From Gammaproteobacteria bacterium (lineage in GTDB: Bacteria > Pseudomonadota > Gammaproteobacteria > GRL18), in NCBI GenBank assembly GCA_013139395.1, contig WTAX01000543.1, positions 1 to 10,919 of the forward strand: DNA of 10,919 nt, read 5' to 3'. Position numbers and translations under genes: made by a program. Positions 1 to 8,038 of this stretch are shown one piece after another. Positions within the stretch are counted from its first letter, which is position 1, and each line of letters begins with the position of its first letter. The notes under the pieces were generated by a model that was not told the DNA's origin, made no database searches, and saw nothing but the letters and a program-made list of their open reading frames with translations.

Positions 1-49
1 CACTGACATTGGGCCCGGAAGCCATTTGAATCGCTGCTACTTTTGCCAT
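1..49 (-). CDS. Carbon-nitrogen hydrolase (nitrilase superfamily), 5' end only
   Basis: Only the first 16 codons are in the window, reading MAKVAAIQMASGPNVS; the gene runs off the low-coordinate end. The hydrophobic strand followed by IQM and a short polar turn is the usual beginning of nitrilase/Nit-type carbon-nitrogen hydrolases, which use a Glu-Lys-Cys triad to cleave amide or nitrile C-N bonds. None of the triad is visible here. A purine-rich GAGAGAAG lies directly before the ATG and serves as the ribosome binding site. It follows yhdP after 102 bp; a Nit-family gene between yhdP and tldD is a common gammaproteobacterial arrangement, and that context supports the call as much as the short peptide does. 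The substrate cannot be stated. Confidence 0.8.
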   Translation of the reverse strand, partial: MAKVAAIQMASGPNVS

Positions 50-151
50 CTTCTCTCTAACACTTTATATTCACATAAAGCCTCATAGTTTCAACGATTA
101 ACAGCCAAATTTCAAGTTAAATAGTTCAATTTTTTAGGACTTATCATTAAT

Positions 152-3100
152 TTATGGGTATTCTGAATTATTTTCATCAAATAATGGATGATGCTCTAGT
201 TGTTGTGATTTTTCCCCACCCGAACCAAATGCTTTTTTAATTTTTTTAAGGGTATTTTTATTGGTTTTGTCTTTCTTGATAACAGGATCATACCACCCCC
301 CCTTAATCGTATAATCATAAGCCGTCGCCTGATTTATTTGATCACCCAGAAGTTTTTGTCCTAGCCAAACCACGGCCGCACCTGCTGGTCCGGCGACAGC
401 TGCACCCGCCAGAGGCAGCGTAGCTGAGATTTCTGGAATAACCGTCACACGCTGATCAAAACGTTCTGTTACCATGCTGGTACTACCGGTGACTAAAATT
501 TTAGCACTGGGTGAAGAAATTCGAAAATTATCAGTATAAACCACACCATTATTGAAACGAAAATCACCTTCTATTTTCTCAAACTCAAAGCCTTCCTTAG
601 AAACATCCGTAAAATCCAATGATAAACGACGCATTAGAACATTCATATTGAGCAAGCCCAATAAGCGTCCAGCAGCCCCGGGGTTTCCTTCAACCCATGC
701 ACCTTTTTCAGAAATTATATTAATATTACCTTCTATATTTTCCTTGCTAAAATCAGTTAATCCTCCAATCCAGCTCATATAGCCTGTCACTTGCAGCTTG
801 CCATCACGGATTAATTGCTCATTGCCTAAAGCCATTAGTAATTTTTCTGATGATGGAATTTTAGCAACCCCTTCAAGGTCTACTTCAGGATATTCATGCC
901 AATAATGCCATTTTCCTTTGCCTTTAAATGAAAGCAATTGACCATCTAAATCAAGCGTATCAAACACAATACTTCTATCCACTCGACTCGTTTTTATAGT
1001 AAATTTTCCAAGATCAGCATCACCCATTTTTATAATATCAATAGTGCCGTTGATTAATGGAAAATAGTCAGGATCATTATCATTATTGTCTCGGGATTTT
1101 GCTTGAACTTTTTTCTTTTCAGGAATATCAGTGACTCCTGACACTTTAGAAGCTAACTTTAATTCCGGTAAAACCACTTGTTTCAGAGCTAACTCAACAG
1201 GTAAAGTAAAACGCTTTTCAGAAGATTTATCAGTCACTTTTTTCTTAGTTTTACTTTGAGAAGCAAAAACTGACTGCCATTGTTGTAAAGGCAGTTCATT
1301 TAAACTCCCCGTTATGCGTAATAAATTTTCTTTTGGTAATTTAGCCTGAGCACCTTTAAACGCAATATTTCCCTTAAGCAGTTTAAAGGTGTCGCTTGAT
1401 GTATCAACAAATAAAGCCAGAGATAATTCATTGGAAATTTTCATAGAAAATTGAGCATACTTATAATCTTTTTTACTTTTTGCTGCTTTTATTTCAGAAA
1501 AAGAAAGCTTAAAAGATGACACCTTACTTGCCTGTTTTTTAAAAGGCACAGGTAAGTCAGATTTTAAATTTTTTAAGTCTGAATAAATATTAAATGACAG
1601 TCCACGTTGTTTATTAGGTAAATCAAGTGCTAATTTAATTCCCGCTGAGCCTGAGAGTTGATTGCTTAAGGGGGTTAATTGTTCAGGTATCAAATTGAAT
1701 TTTTTTAATTGTCTAATAGACAACTTACTATTAATATTAATACTGACATTAGGATCTTTTTTAGATTTTGGGGCTTGCTTATCTGTCTTTATTACTATTC
1801 CAGCCGCTTGCCCCATAATGTTGGCGGTTAATTTTTTTGCACTGACAGACTCATTATGAACAAGAATATCTCCTTTAATATGATTAACCAGACCTTCTTT
1901 ACGCTCAAATCCGGGAGGATAATAGTTATTATCGATAAGCTTCACTATGACCTTACTATCCGGTTTACCTTTTTTAAGGGAGAGTGTCACATCCAGATTT
2001 AGCCCAATATCACCTGTGGCATCCAATATCTCTAAAACATCATCGGAAACCAGTTTGCTCTGTTTTAAAAATTGTTTGCCATCATCGACATTACTATTAA
2101 TATCACCGGTTAATTTTAATTCTGACTTTAAATAACTTTCTATATTTGCTTGAATATTATTCGATACTGATGAAAAAAGTTTGCTCTGCGTTGACTCTAC
2201 TCCCATGCCCTTCTGTGTAAATTGTACCTGAGCATTGATATCTGTTAACAGCGGCCAGCCTTTATTATAATTAAGTTCAACCTCTTTAGTATTAAAGACA
2301 ATATCCATAACACCACTATGATCTTCATAGGGAAATTGGGCTAATTCACCTCTAAAAACAACACCGCCATCTGTTGCCCATCCTGAAAGAAAAGCATTAT
2401 CAAGCCAGCTGACCAGACCATCGCTCATTATTTTTGCCGGCAAATAATAGGGTACATATTTAACATTGACATCATGATAAAACCCGCTTAAATCCATATA
2501 GGTCTGACCATTTTTTGCCAGCCAGAGATTAACATCAGCACTGGCATTTAAATGTGGATTTTTAAGTTTGAGTTGTTCTGCACCAAAGAACCATTCGTCT
2601 TCTTCCTGCTGCCAGAAAAATTCACCTGATAATTGTGTAATGGGCCATGAATCGCGAAATAAAGCTTTAAGGTGCAGCTTCATATCAGCACTATTAATAT
2701 AAGCACGCCCCATGGTTTCATCAAAGATGACTCGTGATGAGAAGTTTCGGACTTTGGGTAGTGAATATAATGCATTCATCCCGAAATGATTGATATCTGC
2801 CTGAACTTGATAGCGGGTGATATCAATAGGCATTTTTAATGTATTTAAATGAAGCGTCGCACTAATATTTTTAATCTGGCCCCTGGGTTTTAATACTTTG
2901 TATATTTTTTTATTAAACTCTTTGGGTGAAAAAAAAGAGAACACTTGTGAAAATTCCTTCAAATCAAAATTATTCAAAAAGAGCTGCAGCTGAGATTCTG
3001 CTTGTTTTTCAATATTAATAAGTTTTAAGTTGATATACTTTTCAGTGATCTGTTGATATTTGATATCGATATTAAAATCAAACAAATCCAATGTCCATGA

Positions 3101-4186
3101 AGTTTCTCTTAATCCTGACTCAGTCAGAGCATCATGTCCTCGTTCAAGTTTGAAATTGGTCTCTATTTTATCAAAATTAATTTTTCGCTCGCTATCTATT
3201 CGAGTTAAATTAGCATCAATAATATTAAGTTCACCATAAATTGACTGTAATTTTCCTTTTTCAATGTTTGACCAGAATTTTGTATTGGCTTCAATACCAT
3301 TTATTTTAAATTCTTCAATTTGAAGAATCTCTCGTTTTAAAAAGTGTAGCAGTGTCTGCTGGTTCATATTATCAACTGAACCATAAATCTTACCATCCCA
3401 GTTTTTTAAGTCATTAATCTGACCACTAAAATCAAGACGAAGTTCTAGTTGAGTATCTGAATCATTTAATTTAGCCAGCAGCGCTATTTGATGCATTGAC
3501 TGTTTATTCTTCATTTTAAAATTGATATTAGAAATAAAGACTGACGGCAGCTCCTCCATTTCATCAACAAAATAAATTTCACTATCTGTCATTATAAAAT
3601 TTGTCTGATTAAATAATTCAAGGTAAGCTTGTAAATTTTCACCCTTTCTTTGAGTGTTTTGTTGTGTCTTATCCAGGTGAAAATCTGCAATAGAGAATGT
3701 ATTATTCTTATTACGGCGAAGAATAACACTCACCCCTTCAACACCAATAGTGTCTATCTTTGCTTGTCCATAAAGAATTGAAAGCAGGGTATTTAAACGA
3801 ATACTGGCAGATTTAAATTGTAATTGTTTTTCTTCTTTTAATTTATTTTTAAAAGTAAAGTTGTACATTGCGACAGATGGAAAAAGAAGATTAATATCCA
3901 CTTTTATTTTATCAAATGTCACATGACCCTGAAGTTGGGATTCAACCAGATTTTGCACAATTTCCGGGTTCTCTTCAAGATAAAGAGCAATGGCACGAAA
4001 TGAAAGTAAAATGATTGCAAAAGAAACAATCAGGCTTATGACTAGCTTTCGATGAAAATGCCAAATAAATAAGCTTGTTTTTTTTAACAACTTAAAGAAT
4101 GAAAAGCGACCCTCATCAGTTTCAGATGGAATAGCAGATTGCGGTTTTGCTGAAACATCCTTAGCTTGTATGGGGTGATCAGACAC
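152..4186 (-). CDS. yhdP: AsmA-like/TamB-related phospholipid transport protein YhdP
   Basis: YhdP is an inner-membrane-anchored periplasmic bridge protein of the AsmA/TamB group, implicated with TamB and YdbH in moving phospholipids to the outer membrane. The protein has 1344 residues, slightly longer than E. coli YhdP (about 1266). One transmembrane helix lies at about residues 48-70, preceded by a basic cytoplasmic stretch and followed by a long periplasmic region of alternating beta-strand type. The C-terminal part is the most recognisable: GRLLGLLNMNVLMRRLSLDF, then FRFNNGVVYTDNFRI, then TPEISATLP-like VIPEISATLPLAGAAV, as in the family. Lysine-rich low-complexity stretches sit at about residues 974-992 and 1022-1042. 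The start is GTG, with an in-frame TAA two codons upstream; the nearest SD-like AAGG is about 14 nt away, so initiation looks weak. It follows rng by 76 bp, the conserved rng-yhdP order. Confidence 0.96.
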   Translation of the reverse strand: MSDHPIQAKDVSAKPQSAIPSETDEGRFSFFKLLKKTSLFIWHFHRKLVISLIVSFAIILLSFRAIALYLEENPEIVQNLVESQLQGHVTFDKIKVDINLLFPSVAMYNFTFKNKLKEEKQLQFKSASIRLNTLLSILYGQAKIDTIGVEGVSVILRRNKNNTFSIADFHLDKTQQNTQRKGENLQAYLELFNQTNFIMTDSEIYFVDEMEELPSVFISNINFKMKNKQSMHQIALLAKLNDSDTQLELRLDFSGQINDLKNWDGKIYGSVDNMNQQTLLHFLKREILQIEEFKINGIEANTKFWSNIEKGKLQSIYGELNIIDANLTRIDSERKINFDKIETNFKLERGHDALTESGLRETSWTLDLFDFNIDIKYQQITEKYINLKLINIEKQAESQLQLFLNNFDLKEFSQVFSFFSPKEFNKKIYKVLKPRGQIKNISATLHLNTLKMPIDITRYQVQADINHFGMNALYSLPKVRNFSSRVIFDETMGRAYINSADMKLHLKALFRDSWPITQLSGEFFWQQEEDEWFFGAEQLKLKNPHLNASADVNLWLAKNGQTYMDLSGFYHDVNVKYVPYYLPAKIMSDGLVSWLDNAFLSGWATDGGVVFRGELAQFPYEDHSGVMDIVFNTKEVELNYNKGWPLLTDINAQVQFTQKGMGVESTQSKLFSSVSNNIQANIESYLKSELKLTGDINSNVDDGKQFLKQSKLVSDDVLEILDATGDIGLNLDVTLSLKKGKPDSKVIVKLIDNNYYPPGFERKEGLVNHIKGDILVHNESVSAKKLTANIMGQAAGIVIKTDKQAPKSKKDPNVSININSKLSIRQLKKFNLIPEQLTPLSNQLSGSAGIKLALDLPNKQRGLSFNIYSDLKNLKSDLPVPFKKQASKVSSFKLSFSEIKAAKSKKDYKYAQFSMKISNELSLALFVDTSSDTFKLLKGNIAFKGAQAKLPKENLLRITGSLNELPLQQWQSVFASQSKTKKKVTDKSSEKRFTLPVELALKQVVLPELKLASKVSGVTDIPEKKKVQAKSRDNNDNDPDYFPLINGTIDIIKMGDADLGKFTIKTSRVDRSIVFDTLDLDGQLLSFKGKGKWHYWHEYPEVDLEGVAKIPSSEKLLMALGNEQLIRDGKLQVTGYMSWIGGLTDFSKENIEGNINIISEKGAWVEGNPGAAGRLLGLLNMNVLMRRLSLDFTDVSKEGFEFEKIEGDFRFNNGVVYTDNFRISSPSAKILVTGSTSMVTERFDQRVTVIPEISATLPLAGAAVAGPAGAAVVWLGQKLLGDQINQATAYDYTIKGGWYDPVIKKDKTNKNTLKKIKKAFGSGGEKSQQLEHHPLFDENNSEYP

Positions 4187-4246
4187 AGCTTATTTTATTG
4201 CCTTATATAAATAGAACGTTAATATTTTTCTGCTCTGCTTACATAA

Positions 4247-4274
4247 GAACTCACATTGGAACTCACATTGGAAC
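4247..4274. repeat. 12-bp tandem duplication across the rng stop codon
   Basis: The 12-mer GAACTCACATTG occurs at 4247-4258 and again at 4259-4270, followed by GAAC (4271-4274), giving 2.3 perfect copies. On the coding strand the unit is CAATGTGAGTTC. The repeat covers the last codons of rng (V-P-M-stop), so the second copy of those codons lies just past the stop, in the same frame and with its own TGA. It looks like a replication-slippage microduplication with no coding consequence. Confidence 0.9.
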
Positions 4275-5723
4275 AACATCATACTGCTCCTGATTATATT
4301 CGTTATCAATTTTTAACTGAATCGAACGTTGCATAAATTCTTCTAATTCAGCAATCGAGGAAGATTCTTCATCCATTAAATAGTCGCCCACTTTTTGAGA
4401 GGTTAATACTAATAATTTTTCAGTATCAAATTGTCGTGCTTCACGTATAATTTCACGAAAGATTTCAAAGGCAACTGTTTCTACGGTTTTAACCGTACCT
4501 TTGCCATTACACACAGGACAAGCTTCGCATAAAATATGTTCTAAACTCTCACGCGTTCGTTTACGTGTCATTTCAATTAAACCTAAATTAGACACTTCGG
4601 TAATGCATGTTTTTGCATGATCACGTTCTAAGGCTTTTTCAAAGGCTCGCAATACCTGGCGGCGATGTTCCGGATCAGTCATATCGATAAAATCGATAAT
4701 AATGATGCCGCCAAGATTTCTTAAACGTAATTGTCGAACAATTGACTGCGTGGCTTCCAGATTGGTTTTAAAAATTGTTTCTTCCAGATTGCGGTTACCA
4801 ACATAACCTCCTGTATTAATATCCACAGTCGTCATGGCTTCGGTCTGGTCGATGATCAAATAACCACCCGACTTCAGTTTAATCTTGGATTGTAATGCCC
4901 GCTGAATTTCATCTTCAACACCATAAAGGTCAAAGATAGGACGTTCACCGGGATAGTATTCTATACGCGGTGCCAGTTCTGGAATAAATTTATTAGCAAA
5001 CTTAATCACTTTATTAAATGTTTCACGAGAATCAATTCGAATAGCATCAATATCTGTATCAGCGATATCACGCATGACTTTCATTGCCAATGGCAGATCT
5101 TCATAAACCATTTTTTTCGAATTGACAGCCTTATTACTTTCTTGAACAGACTGCCAGAGTTTCTCTAAAAAGATCATATCTGCATGTACGGCTTGTTCTG
5201 AAATGCCCTCTGCCACTGTTCTCACAATATAACCGCCACCATTAAATTCCGGCAGGCGTTTTTTTATAAGATCTTTTAAACGTTCCCTTTCTTCATCATC
5301 TTCAAGCTTTTGTGAGACACCGATATGGCTGGAATTCGGCATATAAACAAGATAACGGGCAGGGATAGTAATATGTGTCGTTAATCGAGCACCTTTGGTA
5401 CCCATTGGATCTTTAACCACCTGCACCAGAATTTCCTGACCATCTCTTAATACATCACCTATGGTCAACTCCTGAGGCGGATTTTTCTTTTCCTCTGAAA
5501 CGACAATATCTGAAAGATGTAAAAAAGCAGTACGCTGTAAACCAATCTCAAGAAAAGCAGCCTGCATCCCGGGTAACACCCGACAGACTTTACCCCTATA
5601 GATATTACCAACCAGACCTCGTTTACTGGCCCGCTCAATAACAACTTCTTGTAACATACCATTTTCAACGGTAGCAACTCGTGTTTCTTGTGGTGTTACA
5701 TTGATCAGCAGCTCATCACTCAT
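4263..5723 (-). CDS. rng: Ribonuclease G
   Basis: RNase G is a cytoplasmic endoribonuclease of the RNase E/G family that matures the 5' end of 16S rRNA and cuts some mRNAs in AU-rich single-stranded sites. From the chosen start (MSDELLINVTPQETRVA) it has 486 residues, close to E. coli RNase G (489). The S1-type region (VGNIYRGKVCRVLPGMQAAF) comes first, then VQVVKDPMGTKGARLT. The Mg-binding aspartates are D301 in TTVDINTG and D344 in IIIDFIDM, and the Zn-link is CPVC (C402, C405). It ends YNQEQYDVVPM, matching the family's C-terminus. An in-frame ATG at 5783 would add 20 residues not seen in known RNase G; I prefer 5723 from the family alignment, although neither start has a clear Shine-Dalgarno sequence. 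It follows maf, as in E. coli. Confidence 0.96.
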   Translation of the reverse strand: MSDELLINVTPQETRVATVENGMLQEVVIERASKRGLVGNIYRGKVCRVLPGMQAAFLEIGLQRTAFLHLSDIVVSEEKKNPPQELTIGDVLRDGQEILVQVVKDPMGTKGARLTTHITIPARYLVYMPNSSHIGVSQKLEDDEERERLKDLIKKRLPEFNGGGYIVRTVAEGISEQAVHADMIFLEKLWQSVQESNKAVNSKKMVYEDLPLAMKVMRDIADTDIDAIRIDSRETFNKVIKFANKFIPELAPRIEYYPGERPIFDLYGVEDEIQRALQSKIKLKSGGYLIIDQTEAMTTVDINTGGYVGNRNLEETIFKTNLEATQSIVRQLRLRNLGGIIIIDFIDMTDPEHRRQVLRAFEKALERDHAKTCITEVSNLGLIEMTRKRTRESLEHILCEACPVCNGKGTVKTVETVAFEIFREIIREARQFDTEKLLVLTSQKVGDYLMDEESSSIAELEEFMQRSIQLKIDNEYNQEQYDVVPM

Positions 5724-5797
5724 ATTATTTATTCTTTTAATTTTTTCGTTATAAGTAAGTTCAATGGGTTCATATTCAGCCATTATATAATTAAAGC

Positions 5798-6367
5798 TTA
5801 AAGCATATGAATATCAAACTTCTGTAATAAAATTCTTGTTTCATAGATTGGCAGTCCCATCACACCAGAATAACTACCATTGATATTGCTGATAAACAAA
5901 GCCCCTTGACCTTGAATACCATAACTGCCGGCTTTATCAACTGGTTCGCCGCTTTTCCAGTAATTTTCGCACATTGAACGGCTTAGTTTTGCAAATGATA
6001 CCTCAGTCTTAGAAACTATCTGCTCAGTTTTTTGAGCATTGATAAGAGCCACAGCCGTGATAACCTGATGAGTCTGCTCTGACAGACTTAACAACATATC
6101 GATCGCCTGCTCTTTATCTTTCGGTTTACCTAAAATATTACCATTGAGTACAACAGCAGTATCTGAACCCAGAACCGGAATTTTCTGATTAGCCTGTCTT
6201 GATAAGCCATCAATTGCCTTATCAAGAGCAAGTCGAGAAACATAGGCTTCAGGTGACTCATTTAATTGATGAACTTCCTCAGCAAATTGAGGAATAACTT
6301 CAAATGAGACTCCCATTTGATGCAGAAGTTCCTTGCGGCGTGGTGAGTTGGATGCAAGGTGTATCAT
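5798..6367 (-). CDS. maf: Maf-family nucleoside triphosphate pyrophosphatase (YhdE type)
   Basis: Maf proteins hydrolyse non-canonical or excess nucleoside triphosphates to monophosphate and pyrophosphate in the cytoplasm; the YhdE branch prefers dTTP/UTP and their modified forms. The 189-residue product has the signature N-terminus LASNSPRRKELL (residues 4-15), the catalytic-region motif GSDTAVVLNGNILGKPKD with the likely catalytic Asp at 69, and the conserved DKAGSYGIQGQGALFISNI and YSGVMGLPIYET near the end. The tripeptide region and the genomic position before rng argue for the YhdE branch rather than the YceF (m7GTP) branch; that assignment is inferred. Its ATG overlaps the rlmH stop by one base (TGATG), which predicts translational coupling; no independent strong ribosome binding site is needed. 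It ends 14 or 74 bp before rng depending on the rng start. Confidence 0.96.
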   Translation of the reverse strand: MIHLASNSPRRKELLHQMGVSFEVIPQFAEEVHQLNESPEAYVSRLALDKAIDGLSRQANQKIPVLGSDTAVVLNGNILGKPKDKEQAIDMLLSLSEQTHQVITAVALINAQKTEQIVSKTEVSFAKLSRSMCENYWKSGEPVDKAGSYGIQGQGALFISNINGSYSGVMGLPIYETRILLQKFDIHML

Positions 6368-6834
6368 CAGCGATGATATGGATGGTTTTTGAGAATACTA
6401 TAGGCTCTATAGAGTTGTTCACTCAATAAAACTCTCACTAATGGATGTGGTAAGGTTAATGGTGATAACGACCATTTAACATCTGCTCTGGCCACACAGG
6501 CTTCGCTCAAGCCTTCCGGGCCTCCCACCAGTAAGGCCACATCCTGACCACCATGTAACCAGTGATCCATTTGCCGGGAAAGTTCCTGTGTACTCCAGGG
6601 TTTACCTGTGACTTCCAGAGCAACCACCAGACAACTCTTGGGGATTGCCTCCAGAATCTTTTCACCTTCGGTTTTTTTTATGCGCACCAGATCCGCATTT
6701 TTGCCCCGTTTTCCAGGCGCAATCTCGATCAATTTGAGCTGGCAATCACTAGTGAGGCGTTTCGCATATTCATGATATCCCTTAGTAACCCAGTCAGGCA
6801 TTTTATTGCCTACGGCCAGCAGGTAGATATTCAT
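6367..6834 (-). CDS. rlmH: 23S rRNA pseudouridine-1915 N3-methyltransferase RlmH
   Basis: RlmH is a small SPOUT-class methyltransferase that uses S-adenosylmethionine to methylate pseudouridine 1915 in helix 69 of 23S rRNA, acting on the assembled 70S ribosome. The product is 155 residues, the same size as the E. coli protein. The trefoil-knot SAM-binding loop LLVGGPEGL is at residues 101-109, followed by SLSPLTLPHPLVRVLLSEQ and the conserved C-terminal HPYHR (151-155), which contributes to the active site. It starts 6 bp after rsfS, and its Shine-Dalgarno GGTGAG is formed by the last codons of rsfS. The rsfS-rlmH pair is strongly conserved, and both products act on the large ribosomal subunit. 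All key motifs are intact. Confidence 0.97.
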   Translation of the reverse strand: MNIYLLAVGNKMPDWVTKGYHEYAKRLTSDCQLKLIEIAPGKRGKNADLVRIKKTEGEKILEAIPKSCLVVALEVTGKPWSTQELSRQMDHWLHGGQDVALLVGGPEGLSEACVARADVKWSLSPLTLPHPLVRVLLSEQLYRAYSILKNHPYHR

Positions 6835-6840
6835 TAAAGA

Positions 6841-7224
6841 TTACTCACCGTCATTAAAAGCAGAACCATCATCGTAGCTAGGATCTTCATCATAGCCCGG
6901 ATCGTCAACATCCCACATACGTTCAATACCATAATAATCTCTAACCTGCGGCAGCATCACATGGACAACCACATCGCCCAAATCAACTAACACCCAATCA
7001 CCTGTATTTAAGCCTTCAACACCTAATGGTGCGACACCGGCTTTTTTCGCTTCAAGCACGACATTATTGGCAATTGCTTTGACTTGTCGATCGGATCGAC
7101 CACTGGCAAACACCAGCACATCAGTGATACTGTTTCGTCCCATAACATCAACCACATTGACATCAAATGCTTTTACATCTTCCACTGCTTTCACTGCCAG
7201 TGCCTTCAATTCCTCAAGATTCAT
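6841..7224 (-). CDS. rsfS: Ribosomal silencing factor RsfS (with acidic C-terminal tail)
   Basis: RsfS binds ribosomal protein L14 (uL14) on the 50S subunit and blocks joining with 30S, lowering translation in starvation or stationary phase. The 127-residue product has the family core: GRNSITDVLVFASG at residues 29-42, then APLGVEGLNTGDWVLVDLGDVVVHVM at 65-90, shown here only by position and key residues W77, D81 and H88. The family core normally ends just after the ERMW region (residue 104; E. coli RsfS is 105 aa). This protein adds residues 105-127, with ten Asp/Glu and no Lys/Arg. It sits in the usual nadD-rsfS-rlmH order. Its start overlaps the stop of a possible four-codon leader (see the entry at 7221-7243). 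The function is confident; the role of the tail is unknown. Confidence 0.96.
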   Translation of the reverse strand: MNLEELKALAVKAVEDVKAFDVNVVDVMGRNSITDVLVFASGRSDRQVKAIANNVVLEAKKAGVAPLGVEGLNTGDWVLVDLGDVVVHVMLPQVRDYYGIERMWDVDDPGYDEDPSYDDGSAFNDGE

Positions 7225-7243
7225 TGAAATTTCATTACCTTCT
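7221..7243 (-). promoter_or_regulatory. rsfS translation start region with a possible 4-codon leader ORF
   Basis: AGAAGG (7238-7243) is the only good Shine-Dalgarno sequence before rsfS, but it is 13 nt from the rsfS ATG (7222-7224), longer than usual. Between them lies ATG AAA TTT CAA TGA (7235 to 7221), a four-codon reading frame whose TGA overlaps the rsfS ATG as ATGA. The spacing from AGAAGG to this upstream ATG is only 2 nt, shorter than usual. Either ATG might be used, or rsfS may be reached by re-initiation. The sequence is certain; the function is a guess. Confidence 0.35.
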
Positions 7244-7315
7244 TTCTATTTAATTAGGAGCGCAATACGGGATAAGGCAGCGTAAGAGATATCTCTCAAC
7301 TCTACCTGATTGTGA

Positions 7316-7972
7316 TTACGTATAGAGATTATAGTATTTTATCAGATTTATAACGGGTTCAGGCATTAAAAAGCGGATTGATTGCTTATTTTTTAATCTA
7401 TTGCGAATATCAGTGGCTGAAATCGATAATTGAGTCACTGCTTCAAGCCGTATTGTTCCACATAATGAGTCACTAATTGTTTGTCGAGCCCGTTTATGTT
7501 CCTGGTACAATGTTTGTATCGCTGTCGGCCATTGCTCAGAGGCATGAAAATCGGTTTCAGGTCTTTGGCTGACGATAATATGGGCATAATTCAGCAATTC
7601 CTGCCAATGATACCAGCGATCAATACCGGAAAAAGCATCCATTCCCATCAATAAACACAAGGGATTGTCGGGGTAATCCTGACGCAAACTCTTGAGTGTC
7701 TCCACCGTATAAGATGGCCCGCCACGTTTTATTTCTCTATCATCTAAAACAAAACGGGGTTCTACCTGAATTGCCTGAGCCACCATTTCACAACGTTGTT
7801 CGGCTGAAGTTTGAGGCTCATCTCGATGTGGAGGCTGAAAAGCAGGGATAAAGCGCACATGATCCAAAGCAAAAATTTCACACAATTCCAGATTAGGTCT
7901 CAGGTGTCCATAATGAACGGGATCAAAGGTGCCGCCATAGATCCCTATAGGTGCTTTGAGTTTCAATGACAT
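7316..7972 (-). CDS. nadD: Nicotinate-nucleotide adenylyltransferase NadD
   Basis: NadD joins nicotinate mononucleotide to AMP from ATP, forming deamido-NAD in the cytoplasm, a step shared by de novo and salvage NAD synthesis. The product has 218 residues (E. coli 213). The nucleotidyltransferase signature GGTFDPVHYGH lies at residues 13-23 and the C-terminal ISATDIR (184-190) is the SxTxxR nucleotide-binding motif. FIPAFQPPHR (41-50) and CLLMGMDAF (106-114) are also typical. AGAAG about 8 nt before the ATG serves as ribosome binding site. The gene follows proA by 66 bp and precedes rsfS by 91 bp; the proA-nadD-rsfS-rlmH order is known from Pseudomonas. Nothing looks damaged. Confidence 0.97.
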   Translation of the reverse strand: MSLKLKAPIGIYGGTFDPVHYGHLRPNLELCEIFALDHVRFIPAFQPPHRDEPQTSAEQRCEMVAQAIQVEPRFVLDDREIKRGGPSYTVETLKSLRQDYPDNPLCLLMGMDAFSGIDRWYHWQELLNYAHIIVSQRPETDFHASEQWPTAIQTLYQEHKRARQTISDSLCGTIRLEAVTQLSISATDIRNRLKNKQSIRFLMPEPVINLIKYYNLYT

Positions 7973-8038
7973 GAATATCTTCTGTATCAGTATGATTAGT
8001 TAGAAGTCAGTTATATGTCGCCAGGCTCCTGGATACCC

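Noticed and set aside
63..80. CTTTAT/ATAAAG inverted repeat between yhdP and the nitrilase-type gene
   Set aside because: It has six AT-rich pairs and could be chance.
552..2135. Plus-strand open frames opposite yhdP (552-782, 1662-1859, 1947-2135)
   Set aside because: They are short, lie fully within the strongly supported yhdP frame, and show no recognisable protein features.
5465..5677. Alternative minus-strand frame inside rng
   Set aside because: It overlaps the S1-region of RNase G in another frame and has no supporting start signal or motif.
6562..7285. Plus-strand frames opposite rlmH and rsfS
   Set aside because: They are shadows of well-conserved minus-strand genes, and no family motif is visible.
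7285..7296. AGAGATATCTCT palindrome between nadD and rsfS
   Set aside because: A 12-bp perfect palindrome could be an operator, but there is one copy and no regulator nearby to link it to.
8021..8032. CCAGGCTCCTGG palindrome between proA and nadD
   Set aside because: It can form only a four-pair stem with a four-base loop, with no T-run; too weak to call a terminator.
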